Shown: positions 7,689 to 16,600, counted from the stretch's first letter. The stretch is DNA of 64,000 bases from Ornithinibacillus californiensis (GCF_001038485.1 NZ_LDUE01000036.1:78990-142989), one strand, 5' to 3'. The notes: generated by a model from the letters alone, not told the origin. Numbers and translations are program-made.

Positions 7689-8702
7689 ATGAAAAGGGGT
7701 ATGTACATGGGAAAGATACGAGTACTAGGTTTTACTGGAATACTTATTATGTTGGTTCTTCTCCTAGCAGCTTGTAGTGGAGAGGCAAAAAATATTGCGA
7801 TTGGACCAGCAGGAAGTGCCACAAATACAGTTTCTAAACTTATTTTAAGTGCTTATGGTATTGAAGAAGGAGATTATAACGCCTACGAAGAAGGATTTGG
7901 AGATGCAGCTGATGGTGTACAAGATGGGAACATCGATATATCTATTGGTATTTTAGGGTTACCAGCTGGAAGTATTTCCAACTTACAAGCTAATGCAGGT
8001 GATGTGAAAATGATTAGCTTATCCGCTGATGCAGTAGCACACATCGAGGCCAATAGTGTATATAGAGAATTTATTATTCCGAAAGAATCGTATGATTTCC
8101 TTGAAGAAGATGTTACAACTGTAACGGCCTATGCAATTTTAATGGGTAATACGGATACGATTAGTGAAGAATTAGGTTATCAATTAGCAAAAGTTATGGT
8201 AGAGAATTCTAATGAAATTAGTCATGCGCAGGGTGCTCAAATGACCCTTGATAATGCACTGAATGGATTAGAAGACTTACCAATCCATCCAGGAGCAGCT
8301 AAGTATTATCAAGAACAAGGCTTAGAATTTGATAACCCAATTGCTGAACTTAATGTTTCTGATCAGCCATCGGAATTAGTGTTAGGAACAGGTAGCTCTG
8401 GTGGAACATACTACCCGCTAGGTGGAGAAATGGCAACCGTTTGGAATAATAATATTGATGGAATAAATGTAACAAACAGAGAAACAAGCGCATCCCTAGA
8501 AAACTTAGCTGCGATGCGTGATGGTAACATGCACTTAGGTATGACTGTACATGGTCCAGCTATCGATGCGGTTAACGGTGAAGGCGACTTTAATGAGCCA
8601 ATAACTAACGTTGCATTTATTGGACATATTTATCCAGAAATCGTTCAAATCGTAACGCGCGAAGCTACTGGAATTGAAGGATTTGAAGATTTAGCGAAAT
8701 AA
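7689..8702 (+). CDS. TAXI-family TRAP solute-binding lipoprotein, circularly permuted
   Basis: 337 residues with a lipoprotein signal (LVLLLAAC, lipid-modified Cys29). The domain order is unusual. Mature TAXI proteins normally begin with a strand like ELVLGTGSSGGTYYPLGG and run through PEIVQIVTREATGIEGFEDL into KNIAIGPAGSATN. Here the mature protein starts with the normally internal KNIAIGPAGSATN (residues 34-46) and continues to the usual C-terminal end, HPGAAKYYQEQGL (about 201-213). After a short linker it resumes at SELVLGTGSSGGTYYP (228) and stops exactly after EGFEDLAK. All the family segments are present once, in permuted order. It should deliver a carboxylate-type substrate to the downstream permease. 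The start could also be the ATG at 7707. Confidence 0.88.
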   Translation: MKRGMYMGKIRVLGFTGILIMLVLLLAACSGEAKNIAIGPAGSATNTVSKLILSAYGIEEGDYNAYEEGFGDAADGVQDGNIDISIGILGLPAGSISNLQANAGDVKMISLSADAVAHIEANSVYREFIIPKESYDFLEEDVTTVTAYAILMGNTDTISEELGYQLAKVMVENSNEISHAQGAQMTLDNALNGLEDLPIHPGAAKYYQEQGLEFDNPIAELNVSDQPSELVLGTGSSGGTYYPLGGEMATVWNNNIDGINVTNRETSASLENLAAMRDGNMHLGMTVHGPAIDAVNGEGDFNEPITNVAFIGHIYPEIVQIVTREATGIEGFEDLAK

Positions 8703-8768
8703 AATTTCATACTTAACATAACTAAAATTCTATAAAAGAAGAGATAAGCACAATAACATAATAAGCAT

Positions 8769-8950
8769 TTTAGACAAACTCTACACAACATTAGCCCCGG
8801 AAATATACGGAGACTCCTGCGGGAGGATAGGCATAGGTGAGACCCCACAGCTCGGAACGAGCGAGGAGGCTCACCAGCCGCCCGCGGAGAGCGAAGTATA
8901 TTTCCGGGGCGGGTTATATGCACTAATAAAAATGTTAGACTTTGTCGCTG
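8769..8950. repeat. GC-rich palindromic element between binding protein and permease genes
   Basis: The core 8794-8910 has perfect 15-base ends, GCCCCGGAAATATAC and GTATATTTCCGGGGC, around a GC-rich centre with shorter inverted segments (ACTCCTGCGGGAGG, GAGACCCC, GAGGCTCACC). Outside it, AAACTCTACACAACATT and AATGTTAGACTTT extend the dyad imperfectly. GC content is far above the flanks. It resembles the dispersed GC-rich imperfect palindromes found in many Bacillaceae intergenic regions (family recalled from memory). It encodes no credible protein and could act as an attenuator inside the transporter operon. Confidence 0.75.
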
Positions 8951-8988
8951 TCTCTTCTTTCTAATGAATCATGATGGGATGTGGTTGG

Positions 8989-10971
8989 ATGAAAGAAAAT
9001 CAAGATAACAAGCACGTTCAAAATGAAGAGATTGACGCAAAAGAAATACTTGAAAAGTACGATAAAGAAAGTAATTTTCGGGTGAAACTTGGGAAATGGG
9101 CATGGGTTATTACATTTTTAGGAGTATCTCTTACAGTTTTCCACTTGTATACAGCCGCTACTAGTGTTTTACCCTCCCAGCAACAAGGTGCAATCCATCT
9201 AGGTACAGCTTTGGGAATTATCTTTTTATTATTTCCAGCGAAAAAAGGATTACAAAAAAAGCAAAAATCTGTCCCGTGGTATGATGTTGCCTTAGCATTT
9301 TTAGCCATGTACGCGGGCTACCATAAGATTATTTTCTATGATGAACTGACACTTGCTACAATTAATGGCTATACCACATTTGACATCATTGTATCCATTA
9401 TCGGTATTTTATTATTACTAGAAGCTACACGCCGTACAGTTGGAGTACCAATAGTCATCGTAGCAAGCATTATGATCCTGTATACGTTATTTGGTAACTT
9501 AGTTCCTACAAAGGTACTGTCTCATGCAGGATTTGCAGTGAACGATATTTCTACGAATCTCTGGTTCCGTAGTAGTGGGGTATTTGGAACGCCGATACAA
9601 ATATCAGCCAAGTTCATTTTCCTCTTCCTGTTCTTTGGTGTCATACTCGTTCATACAAAAATTGGGCGATTCTTTAACGATATTGCGCTATCCTTAACTG
9701 GTAGATATACGGGTGGTACAGCGAAGACTGCCGTTGTTGCCAGTGCGATGACAGGGATGGTATCGGGTAGCTCGGTAGGAAATACAGTTTCTTCTGGTTC
9801 ATTTACGATTCCCATGATGAAAAAGTCTGGGTTTAAGCCAGAATTCGCAGCAGCTACGGAAGCTTCTGCATCGACCGGTGGTCAAATTATGCCACCATTG
9901 ATGGGAGCAGCAGCCTTTATCATGATGGAATATTTACAAGTTGACTATGCGACCGTTATGTTAGCGGCGGTCATACCAGCTGTTCTTTACTTTGCGGGAA
10001 TCTTTATTGGGACTCACTTTGAGGCGAAAAAGCTCAAGATTCATGGATTACCAAAATCAGAGCTCCCTAGTTTCCGAAAGTTACTCATGAGAAACGGATT
10101 TATGCTCCTTCCGTTGGTAATCATTGTAGGTACTATATTGTCAGGGTTTACACCGCAACGTGCAGCATTAATGGGTGTTATTTCCGCATTCTTAATTAGT
10201 TTTATCCGTAAAGAAACTCGGATGAAATTCAGGAAAATAGTTGAGGTGTTTGAACAAGGTGCACGAGTTGCTCTACCAGTAATTGCTGCCTGTGCGACAG
10301 CAGGGATTATAGCTGGAGTTGTAAGTATTACTGGCTTAGGAACAAAGTTTGCAGCAGGAATCATCGCTTTGTCGGGTGGTTTTCTACCATTTGCTTTATT
10401 CTTCACCATGATTGCGTGTATCATCCTTGGGATGGGATTACCGACTACAGCGAATTACGTCGTAACAGCTACGATCGCTGCACCAGTTCTAATTAATGAG
10501 TTTGGTATTGCGGCTATTGCAGCCCATATGTTTGTTTTCTACTTCGGCATCGTGGCCGATATTACACCACCGGTTTGTTTGGCGGCATATGCTGGTGCTG
10601 GTATAGCTAGGGCGAACCCGTTTAAATCCGGAGTTACAGCTGTAAAACTAGCAATTGCAGCCTTTATTATCCCGTATATATTCATTTACAATCCGATATT
10701 AGTGTTAGTCGATGTGACTCCTCTAGCGTTGATACTTGCACTTGTGACTTCGCTATTAGGGATGATGGCAGTGAGTAGCGGAGTAATAGGTTTCTTTATC
10801 CGACACTCATATAAATGGGAGCGTCTCGTCTTGTTTGTGGGCGGAATTCTAATGATCATACCAGAAATAACTACAAGTCTAATCGGCATTGCGATGATGG
10901 GAGTAGTTTGGTTTATTCAGAAACAACGCAGAGATGATGGGGGAGAGATGGTATTAAGAGCAACTGTATAA
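8989..10971 (+). CDS. TRAP transporter fused permease (4TM/12TM)
   Basis: About 660 residues from the ATG at 8989; an earlier in-frame ATG at 8971 would add six atypical residues. It is a fusion of the small DctQ-like and large DctM-like membrane subunits, as is typical of TAXI-type TRAP systems. There are many membrane helices, with family segments SAMTGMVSGSSVGNTVSSGSFTIP-like at about 262-285, EASASTGGQIMPPLMGAAAF, and GMGLPTTANYVVTA in the second half. It uses an ion gradient to import substrate handed over by the upstream lipoprotein. The pair is separated by a palindromic element. The substrate cannot be read from sequence; 2-oxoacids or dicarboxylates are common for the family. Confidence 0.92.
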   Translation: MKENQDNKHVQNEEIDAKEILEKYDKESNFRVKLGKWAWVITFLGVSLTVFHLYTAATSVLPSQQQGAIHLGTALGIIFLLFPAKKGLQKKQKSVPWYDVALAFLAMYAGYHKIIFYDELTLATINGYTTFDIIVSIIGILLLLEATRRTVGVPIVIVASIMILYTLFGNLVPTKVLSHAGFAVNDISTNLWFRSSGVFGTPIQISAKFIFLFLFFGVILVHTKIGRFFNDIALSLTGRYTGGTAKTAVVASAMTGMVSGSSVGNTVSSGSFTIPMMKKSGFKPEFAAATEASASTGGQIMPPLMGAAAFIMMEYLQVDYATVMLAAVIPAVLYFAGIFIGTHFEAKKLKIHGLPKSELPSFRKLLMRNGFMLLPLVIIVGTILSGFTPQRAALMGVISAFLISFIRKETRMKFRKIVEVFEQGARVALPVIAACATAGIIAGVVSITGLGTKFAAGIIALSGGFLPFALFFTMIACIILGMGLPTTANYVVTATIAAPVLINEFGIAAIAAHMFVFYFGIVADITPPVCLAAYAGAGIARANPFKSGVTAVKLAIAAFIIPYIFIYNPILVLVDVTPLALILALVTSLLGMMAVSSGVIGFFIRHSYKWERLVLFVGGILMIIPEITTSLIGIAMMGVVWFIQKQRRDDGGEMVLRATV

Positions 10972-11030
10972 TAGAGTAGACGAGGGGCTTATAGCTTCAC
11001 GCCTATTTTTTGAAAATGTATAAACAAGCA

Positions 11031-11065
11031 AAAGGCGTACCCTATTAAACTAGGATACGCCTTTA
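11031..11065. terminator. Bidirectional terminator between the permease and the hydrolase
   Basis: AAAGGCGTA-C-CCTA pairs with TAGG-A-TACGCCTTT around a six-base loop, with T-rich sequence on both outer sides. It serves converging genes. Confidence 0.85.
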
Positions 11066-11932
11066 TTGTTGTATTTTAGAATCGTACCAATTCATAATTT
11101 CCTCTGTATACTCTTCAAAATAGTTTGATAGAGCGTGGTCTGCTTTTGGATATTTAATATAATGATAATCTTTTCCCAACTCGTTCAGTTTTTCAGCCAA
11201 CGCATCAGTTTGAGTAACCGGTACACTTTGATCATTTTCTCCGTGAAGGATTAATAACGGGATATTAATTTGGTCTGCCCAATAGACGGCCGAACGGTTA
11301 AGGTATTCTTCCTTATTTGTTTCTGGACGACCAACCAATTCATTCAAATCGTTTTGGAGGGGAGCGCCTCTTTCGTTATACCATTGTTCTAAGTCTGTAA
11401 TACCACCAATAACAACAGCTACATCTAATTCCATTCCATTTTTAATCGCTAAATAAGTCATCATTCCACCACGAGACATTCCTAGCATTACTTGTGTATC
11501 AATATCTGCAGCATAGGGAAGCTCTTTAGCGACTTTTTCTAAATTTAATACATCATGAATATCGGAACCGCCAAACTCCTCCAGACCTTCACCACCATCA
11601 ACACCTCTGTATTGAGAAGCTAACACGACAAATCCTTGATCAGCCCAAAAGGATAAGTAATTTAACGTTTGATTATTGATTTTAAAGTAATCCCGATTAC
11701 CACCACGATTAAAATAGAGTACGGGAGCCTTGACATCAATCTCTTTTGGTTTAACGATGTAACCTGTTACTTTTAAACCATCACTGAAGTATGTAATTTT
11801 TTCTGCTTCTGTATTATTGAAGGCTAACTCAAAGTTTACCTTTTCCCTTTCGAGGATAAGGTTCTGACTGTTCTCGTTACCACATGCACATAGTATAAAA
11901 GTGAGTATTAGAATAAGAAATGCTTTTCTCAT
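11063..11932 (-). CDS. Lipoprotein alpha/beta hydrolase (prolyl-oligopeptidase-like)
   Basis: 289 residues. A lipoprotein signal ends in LTFILCAC (Cys17), so the enzyme should sit on the outer face of the membrane. The fold matches S9/acylaminoacyl-peptidase-like hydrolases: the nucleophile elbow is GMSRGG (Ser about 153), the acid is probably Asp in HGENDQSVP (about 234), and the His is in PKADHALSNY (about 266). DVKAPVLYFNRGG supplies the oxyanion-hole region. Substrate could be a peptide or an ester. An AGGAGG site precedes the ATG. Monocistronic, converging on the TRAP permease. Confidence 0.85.
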   Translation of the reverse strand: MRKAFLILILTFILCACGNENSQNLILEREKVNFELAFNNTEAEKITYFSDGLKVTGYIVKPKEIDVKAPVLYFNRGGNRDYFKINNQTLNYLSFWADQGFVVLASQYRGVDGGEGLEEFGGSDIHDVLNLEKVAKELPYAADIDTQVMLGMSRGGMMTYLAIKNGMELDVAVVIGGITDLEQWYNERGAPLQNDLNELVGRPETNKEEYLNRSAVYWADQINIPLLILHGENDQSVPVTQTDALAEKLNELGKDYHYIKYPKADHALSNYFEEYTEEIMNWYDSKIQQ

Positions 11933-12090
11933 AACAACCTCCTATCTAATTTGTATACGGTAGTATTCGAAAAAGGTTTCCAAAAAAGTAAACTTTAATG
12001 TGCATTCGACAATATGTGATTATTTCCGCGGAAATAATAAAGGTGGTTCTAATTGCTACCAAAGGTCCATAGATGTAGTTGAATAATATG

Positions 12091-12275
12091 TAACATCAAC
12101 CAAAACTAAAGGCACATCAACCATAAATTCGAGACATCAACCAAAACCGAGAGCACATCAACGGAAATCTGCAGTCATCAACCAAACCAGAAGATACTTC
12201 AACCGCACTCACCAAACATCAACCAAAATGAAGAAACTTCAACCAAAACCCCACCAACATCAACATAATCCCCAT
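12091..12275. repeat. Degenerate ~20.6-bp tandem repeat array (array A)
   Basis: Nine copies of a CATCAACCAAAA-type unit start at 12094, 12115, 12135, 12156, 12176, 12197, 12217, 12237 and 12258, so spacing is 20 or 21 bases. The unit ACATCAACCAAAAC matches ACATCAGCCCGAAC of the array at 30.9-31.1 kb at 11 of 14 positions. This fills most of the 400-base gap between the hydrolase and the MFS gene. No ORF uses it. The remainder of the gap holds a possible promoter (CTATAGTAAT near 12315). Confidence 0.75.
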
Positions 12276-12354
12276 AACCCAATCCTCCACTTTTCCCTCC
12301 ACCCATCCAATATGCTATAGTAATATCAGTAACATATTGGAAGGGGCAGCAAGG

Positions 12355-13551
12355 TTGGACTTAAATCAACAAGATGTAAATAACAATCAGTTATACAAAT
12401 TTTTACTTATCACAGGAATCATTATCATATCCTTTAATCTTCGACCAGCGATTACATCAGTGGGACCATTGATGAGTACAATCCGGGATGATATTGGGTT
12501 ATCCAACTGGAGTGTTGGTTTATTAACTTCATTACCATTAATCACGTTTGCGATCATGTCGCCTATTGCAGCAAGGTTGGGAAATCGTTATTCGAATGAG
12601 CGGATTATTCTTCTTGGACTTATCGTCTTACTTAGTGGTTTTGCTGTTCGTTCTATAACCGAAATTCCCCTTATTTTCACAGGGACAATCTTAATCGGTA
12701 TAGGTATTGCTGTATGTAATGTTTTGCTGCCAGGGGTAGTAAAAGATAAATTTCCATTACATGTTGGATTGATGACCAGCGTCTACTCAACTGCGATGGG
12801 GGTATCCGCATCCGTGGCATCTGGTGTAAGTGTTCCATTAGCAATTGATATGGACCTAGGCTGGCAAGGTGCTCTTCTAGTATGGTCGATACCAGCAGTA
12901 CTAGGATTATTAATTTGGATATTTATATCAAACAAGCGGACATCAACGTCAGAAACAACATTTTTAACAGAAACGGATTCAAATATTTGGAAGTCTCCGC
13001 TTGCTTGGCAAATTGCTGCATATATGGGGCTACAATCATTTTTATTTTATGTCACCATTTCTTGGCTTCCAGAGATACTTCATTCTAATGGAATGGATAA
13101 AGAAACAGCAGGATGGATGTTATCACTAACACAAATTATTGGTTTACCAGCTAGCTTTATCGTACCTGTCATTGCTTCGAAGTTCACATCACAACGGGTG
13201 ATAGTTGTAATTATGGGGCTTATTTCGATAGTAGGGTATGCAGGATTATTGCTAGGTACTACCTATACAACATTACTAATTAGTATTACATTAATCGGTC
13301 TAGCTTTAGGAGGTACGTTTGCCTTAGCATTAGCCTTTTTAGGGATGCGAGCTCGTAATGCGAAACAAGCGGCAGCATTATCTGGCATGGCGCAAGCACC
13401 GGGGTATTTACTGGCTGCAGTCGGACCGTTGCTAATTGGTTACTTATTTGATTTAACCCAAGCTTGGACAGCTCCAATTATTACATTAATCATCGTTTCA
13501 ACCTTAGTTTTACTTGCCGGACTAGGCGCAGGTCGTAATAAATACGTTTAA
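12355..13551 (+). CDS. MFS transporter, cyanate/nitroimidazole (CynX/NimT) type
   Basis: About 398 residues, twelve membrane segments. The N-terminal SFNLRPAITSVGPLM is characteristic of the CynX/NimT branch of the major facilitator family, and the central loop is short. The best start is TTG at 12355 (spacing to GAAGGGG about nine bases); TTG at 12337 is in frame but overlaps that site. Family members include cyanate and 2-nitroimidazole transporters, but most are uncharacterised exporters. Monocistronic, followed by a hairpin. Substrate unknown. Confidence 0.88.
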   Translation: MDLNQQDVNNNQLYKFLLITGIIIISFNLRPAITSVGPLMSTIRDDIGLSNWSVGLLTSLPLITFAIMSPIAARLGNRYSNERIILLGLIVLLSGFAVRSITEIPLIFTGTILIGIGIAVCNVLLPGVVKDKFPLHVGLMTSVYSTAMGVSASVASGVSVPLAIDMDLGWQGALLVWSIPAVLGLLIWIFISNKRTSTSETTFLTETDSNIWKSPLAWQIAAYMGLQSFLFYVTISWLPEILHSNGMDKETAGWMLSLTQIIGLPASFIVPVIASKFTSQRVIVVIMGLISIVGYAGLLLGTTYTTLLISITLIGLALGGTFALALAFLGMRARNAKQAAALSGMAQAPGYLLAAVGPLLIGYLFDLTQAWTAPIITLIIVSTLVLLAGLGAGRNKYV

Positions 13552-13557
13552 CATTGC

Positions 13558-13593
13558 TTGGCTGTTTTCCTTTATAATTAGTAAAACAGCCAA
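13558..13593 (+). terminator. Hairpin after the CynX-type gene
   Basis: TTGGCTGTTTT pairs with AAAACAGCCAA over eleven bases around a 14-base loop. A T-run is lacking, so termination is uncertain. Confidence 0.5.
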
Positions 13594-13620
13594 AACTAAA
13601 TTAAATATAGAGGTGTAAAC

Positions 13621-14217
13621 ATGAAAAAATTACTACTAACAGGATTCGAACCATTCCTAGAATTTCCGATTAACCCAACTACAGAAATTGCCACTATCTT
13701 AAACGGGGAAACAATCGGTGATTATGAAGTTGTTGGTGAGATTTTATCTGTTGACTTTCATAAATCAGGGATTCAATTATTAGAATTAATTGAGAAGCAT
13801 AACCCAGATGCAGTAGTTTCATTAGGTCTTGCTGGTGGCAGAAACTGTATTACACCTGAACGAATTGCGATCAATTGTAATGATGGTCCAGTGGATAATA
13901 ATGGACATAAGCCTAATGGGGAAAAGATTTTTGAGGATGGGCCAGATGGTTATTTTTCAAAACTGCCAATCTATGAGATTGTATCAGCATTAAAAGAAGC
14001 GGGTTACCCTGCTAAGATTTCGAATACAGCAGGTGCGTATCTTTGTAATAACGTCATGTATCATGGATTGCATTATCAGAGCCTAAATAATCTGGACCTT
14101 CCGTCTGGTTTTATTCATATTCCAGCTTCCCATGCATTGGCAATAAAGAAGAATATGCCAAGCTGGTCACAGCATGATTTAACGGAAGCTATTCGACTTG
14201 CTTTAACTTGTCTATAA
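13621..14217 (+). CDS. pcp: Pyroglutamyl-peptidase I
   Basis: 198 residues, slightly shorter than the usual 200-215. It removes N-terminal pyroglutamate from peptides. Peptidase C15 motifs are present: LLTGFEPF at the N-terminus, the catalytic Glu in PERIAIN (about residue 80), the nucleophile Cys in SNTAGAYLCNNVMY (about 142), and His in FIHIPASH (about 166). It is cytosolic. AGAGGTG lies close to the ATG. Single gene between two MFS transporter genes. Confidence 0.95.
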   Translation: MKKLLLTGFEPFLEFPINPTTEIATILNGETIGDYEVVGEILSVDFHKSGIQLLELIEKHNPDAVVSLGLAGGRNCITPERIAINCNDGPVDNNGHKPNGEKIFEDGPDGYFSKLPIYEIVSALKEAGYPAKISNTAGAYLCNNVMYHGLHYQSLNNLDLPSGFIHIPASHALAIKKNMPSWSQHDLTEAIRLALTCL

Positions 14218-14348
14218 TAGGGTGGTTTTAAACTAAATGAACTCCAATAAAAATAGAGAAAAATACTACAATCTCGGCATTGCTTTCACCAACTAAATGT
14301 ATTAAAATTACCTAGTTGATGAGATTAATAGAATGAGAGATGATGATC

Positions 14349-15536
14349 ATGCCAAGATATATTTGGCTTTTAGCGATAGCTACAACCATTAGTGTAACTG
14401 GTGGTTCTTTTTTATGGCCACTTAATACGATATATATGCATAATGAATTAGGGAAAAGCTTAGCGTTTGCGGGCTTTATTTTAATGTTTAACCAAGGAGC
14501 TAACATTGTTGGAAACTTGATTGGTGGGATACTGTTTGATAAGTTCAGTGCCTACAAAACGATTTTGCTAGGAACGTTTCTATCAACAGGTGCTGCTGTA
14601 GTTTTATCGTTTAACCATGATATTGTTTCCTATACCGTTTGTCTTTTAGTTATTGGCCTTGGTTCAGGGATAACATGGCCGGTCATGTTTGCAATGGCTG
14701 GATCCGTTTGGCCAGAAGGTGGGAGACGTTCGTTTAATGCGATTTACGTTGCCCAAAACTTAGGTGTTGCACTTGGCGCCATGATTGGTGGATATGTAGC
14801 AAGTATCTCATTTGATTATATATTTTACGCGAATGCTTCGCTGTTCTTTATATTTACGCTTATCGTTATATTTGCATTTCGAGGAATGGACGAAGAAAAG
14901 AATCGTCATATGGCTACGAACGTTATTGAACAACGTGGGAAAATTAAAGATAAATCAGCTTTCACCGCGTTAATCATATTAAGTATCGGATTCTTTGTGA
15001 CATGGTTTGCCTATAGCCAATGGCAATCGACCATTGCTTCGTACACACAAGATATCGGAGTCCCACTAGAGCAATATAGTACGCTTTGGGCAATCAATGG
15101 ATTCTTAATTGTATTGGCGCAGCCACTACTAAAGATCTTTACTGATCGGGTAACTTCACCTAAAAAACATATTTATGTTGGAGCAGTTATTTTTCTAGGA
15201 TCATTCGTTATCGCCATGTATGCGGAGGCATTTACGATGTTTGCGATATCTATGGTAATTTTAACGATTGCTGAGATGTTGATTTGGCCTGCTATTCCAA
15301 CTTTGGCAAATGAATTAGCACCACAAGGTCGTGCTGGATTCTATCAAGGGTTTGTAAATAGTATTGCCGCTGCTGGTAGAATGCTAGGTCCGGTCTTGGG
15401 AGGATTAGTGGTAGATTTCTTTAACATTCAAGTACTATTCTATATACTTATTGTTATACTCTTCATTCCATTTATTACGACAAAACTGTATGACAAAGGT
15501 ATTCAATCAGAACCAGTTTCTGAAAAACAAGCATAA
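14349..15536 (+). CDS. MFS transporter, YttB-like
   Basis: About 395 residues with twelve membrane helices. It resembles B. subtilis YttB from its first residues (MPRYIWLLAIATTISVTGGSFLWPLNTIYMHN); I chose the ATG at 14349 on that basis over the ATG at 14340. Signature segments include NLIGGILFDKFSAYK after helix 2 and GSGITWPVMFAM in helix 4. Members are putative drug or metabolite exporters, none well characterised. The stop lies 12 bases before the HAD phosphatase start, so the two are probably co-transcribed. Confidence 0.88.
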   Translation: MPRYIWLLAIATTISVTGGSFLWPLNTIYMHNELGKSLAFAGFILMFNQGANIVGNLIGGILFDKFSAYKTILLGTFLSTGAAVVLSFNHDIVSYTVCLLVIGLGSGITWPVMFAMAGSVWPEGGRRSFNAIYVAQNLGVALGAMIGGYVASISFDYIFYANASLFFIFTLIVIFAFRGMDEEKNRHMATNVIEQRGKIKDKSAFTALIILSIGFFVTWFAYSQWQSTIASYTQDIGVPLEQYSTLWAINGFLIVLAQPLLKIFTDRVTSPKKHIYVGAVIFLGSFVIAMYAEAFTMFAISMVILTIAEMLIWPAIPTLANELAPQGRAGFYQGFVNSIAAAGRMLGPVLGGLVVDFFNIQVLFYILIVILFIPFITTKLYDKGIQSEPVSEKQA

Positions 15537-15548
15537 GGGAGTTTTTGG

Positions 15549-16280
15549 ATGTCTGAAGTGAAGTTAATTGCACTCGATATGGATGGGACCTTACTAAATA
15601 AGGCTCATGAAGTTGACGAACGCACAAAAGAAGCAATACGAAGCGCACTAGAAAAAGGTGTGCATGTCGTATTGAGTACTGGTCGTTCGATAGGAACCTG
15701 TTACCCAATAGCAGAAGAACTTGGACTGACATCGTATTTAGTGACTTGTAACGGTGGAGAAGTTTGGACGATGGAAAAGCAACTCCTTGAGCAGCATTTA
15801 CTAGAAACAGAGATTGTAGAAAAGATCTGGCATCTCGGAGCTGGACTCGGTATCCACATGTGGATGACCTCAACAGAAGGGTTTTTCATAGGCGAACGCC
15901 CTGAAAATCTGTATGACTATCAATGGTTAAAATTTGGTATGGACTCTGTAGACACCGATAAATTGGATCAAGCTGTAAAAGAGCTATCCTACTTTGCAGA
16001 CTTAGAAATAACCAACTCCTTACCAACCAATATCGAAATTAATCCAAAAGGTGTAAGCAAAGCAAGAGCACTACAAAGAGTATGCAGCGAAATAGGTATC
16101 ACCATGAAAGAAGTAATGGCATGCGGCGACAGCCTAAACGACATCAAAATGATCCAAGAAGCAGGCATCGGCGTAGCCATGGGAAACGCACAAGAAGCCA
16201 TCAAAAAAGTCGCTAATCATGTTACCGACACAAATGATAACTATGGAGTGGCTAAAGCAATAGAGAAATTTGTGCTGTAA
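15549..16280 (+). CDS. HAD-family phosphatase (Cof type)
   Basis: 243 residues. HAD motif I is LIALDMDGTLL (nucleophile and acid Asp 9 and 11), motif II is VLSTGRS, the motif III Lys lies in NPKGVSKARAL, and motif IV is ACGDSLNDIKMI. The C2-type cap lies between motifs II and III. The family dephosphorylates small phosphorylated metabolites such as sugar phosphates, FMN or pyridoxal phosphate; the substrate here is unknown. An AAGGGAG site precedes the ATG. Probably co-transcribed with the upstream MFS gene. A 52-bp repeat array follows. Confidence 0.9.
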   Translation: MSEVKLIALDMDGTLLNKAHEVDERTKEAIRSALEKGVHVVLSTGRSIGTCYPIAEELGLTSYLVTCNGGEVWTMEKQLLEQHLLETEIVEKIWHLGAGLGIHMWMTSTEGFFIGERPENLYDYQWLKFGMDSVDTDKLDQAVKELSYFADLEITNSLPTNIEINPKGVSKARALQRVCSEIGITMKEVMACGDSLNDIKMIQEAGIGVAMGNAQEAIKKVANHVTDTNDNYGVAKAIEKFVL

Positions 16281-16288
16281 ATACTTGC

Positions 16289-16600
16289 GAAGAATAGAGT
16301 GTCCCTAATCATTAAGTTGGTTAGGGATTTTTGCTGAGATTAAGAATAGAGGGCTCCTAATCATTAAGTTGGTTAAGAAATTATGCTGAGATGAAGAATT
16401 GAAGGTCCCTAATCATTAAGTTGGTTAGGGATTTATGCTGAGATGAAGAATAGAAGGTCCCTAATCATTAAGTTGGTTAGGGATTTTTGCTGAGATTAAG
16501 AATAGAGGGTTCCTAATCATTAAGTTGGTTAGGGATATTTGCTGAGATGAAGAATCGACAGTTTCTAATCATTAACTTAGATAGGAATTTGTTTAAGATA
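16289..16600. repeat. 52-bp tandem repeat array, six units (array 1)
   Basis: The CTAATC anchor recurs at 16305, 16357, 16409, 16461, 16513 and 16565, exactly 52 bases apart. Units 1-5 are near identical around CTAATCATTAAGTTGG, TTGCTGAGAT and AAGAATAGA; unit 6 has decayed. Inside each unit CCCTAATC and GGTTAGGG can form a hairpin. Units are head to tail with no spacers. The following 250 bases to 16857 hold no ORF or structure I can name, apart from the promoter region of the next gene. Confidence 0.9.

Noticed and set aside
7689..8702. Two truncated TAXI pseudogenes rather than one permuted gene
   Set aside because: The reading frame is continuous, has a proper lipoprotein signal, contains each family block once, and shows no stop or frameshift at the junction.
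8645..8923. Minus-strand ORF of 92 codons over the GC-rich palindrome
   Set aside because: Composition follows the palindrome (Arg/Pro/Ser-rich), with no ribosome site or family resemblance.
16289..16600. Possible CRISPR array
   Set aside because: The 52-base units are contiguous copies over their whole length, with no unique spacers and no cas genes nearby. The same applies to 45612-46190.
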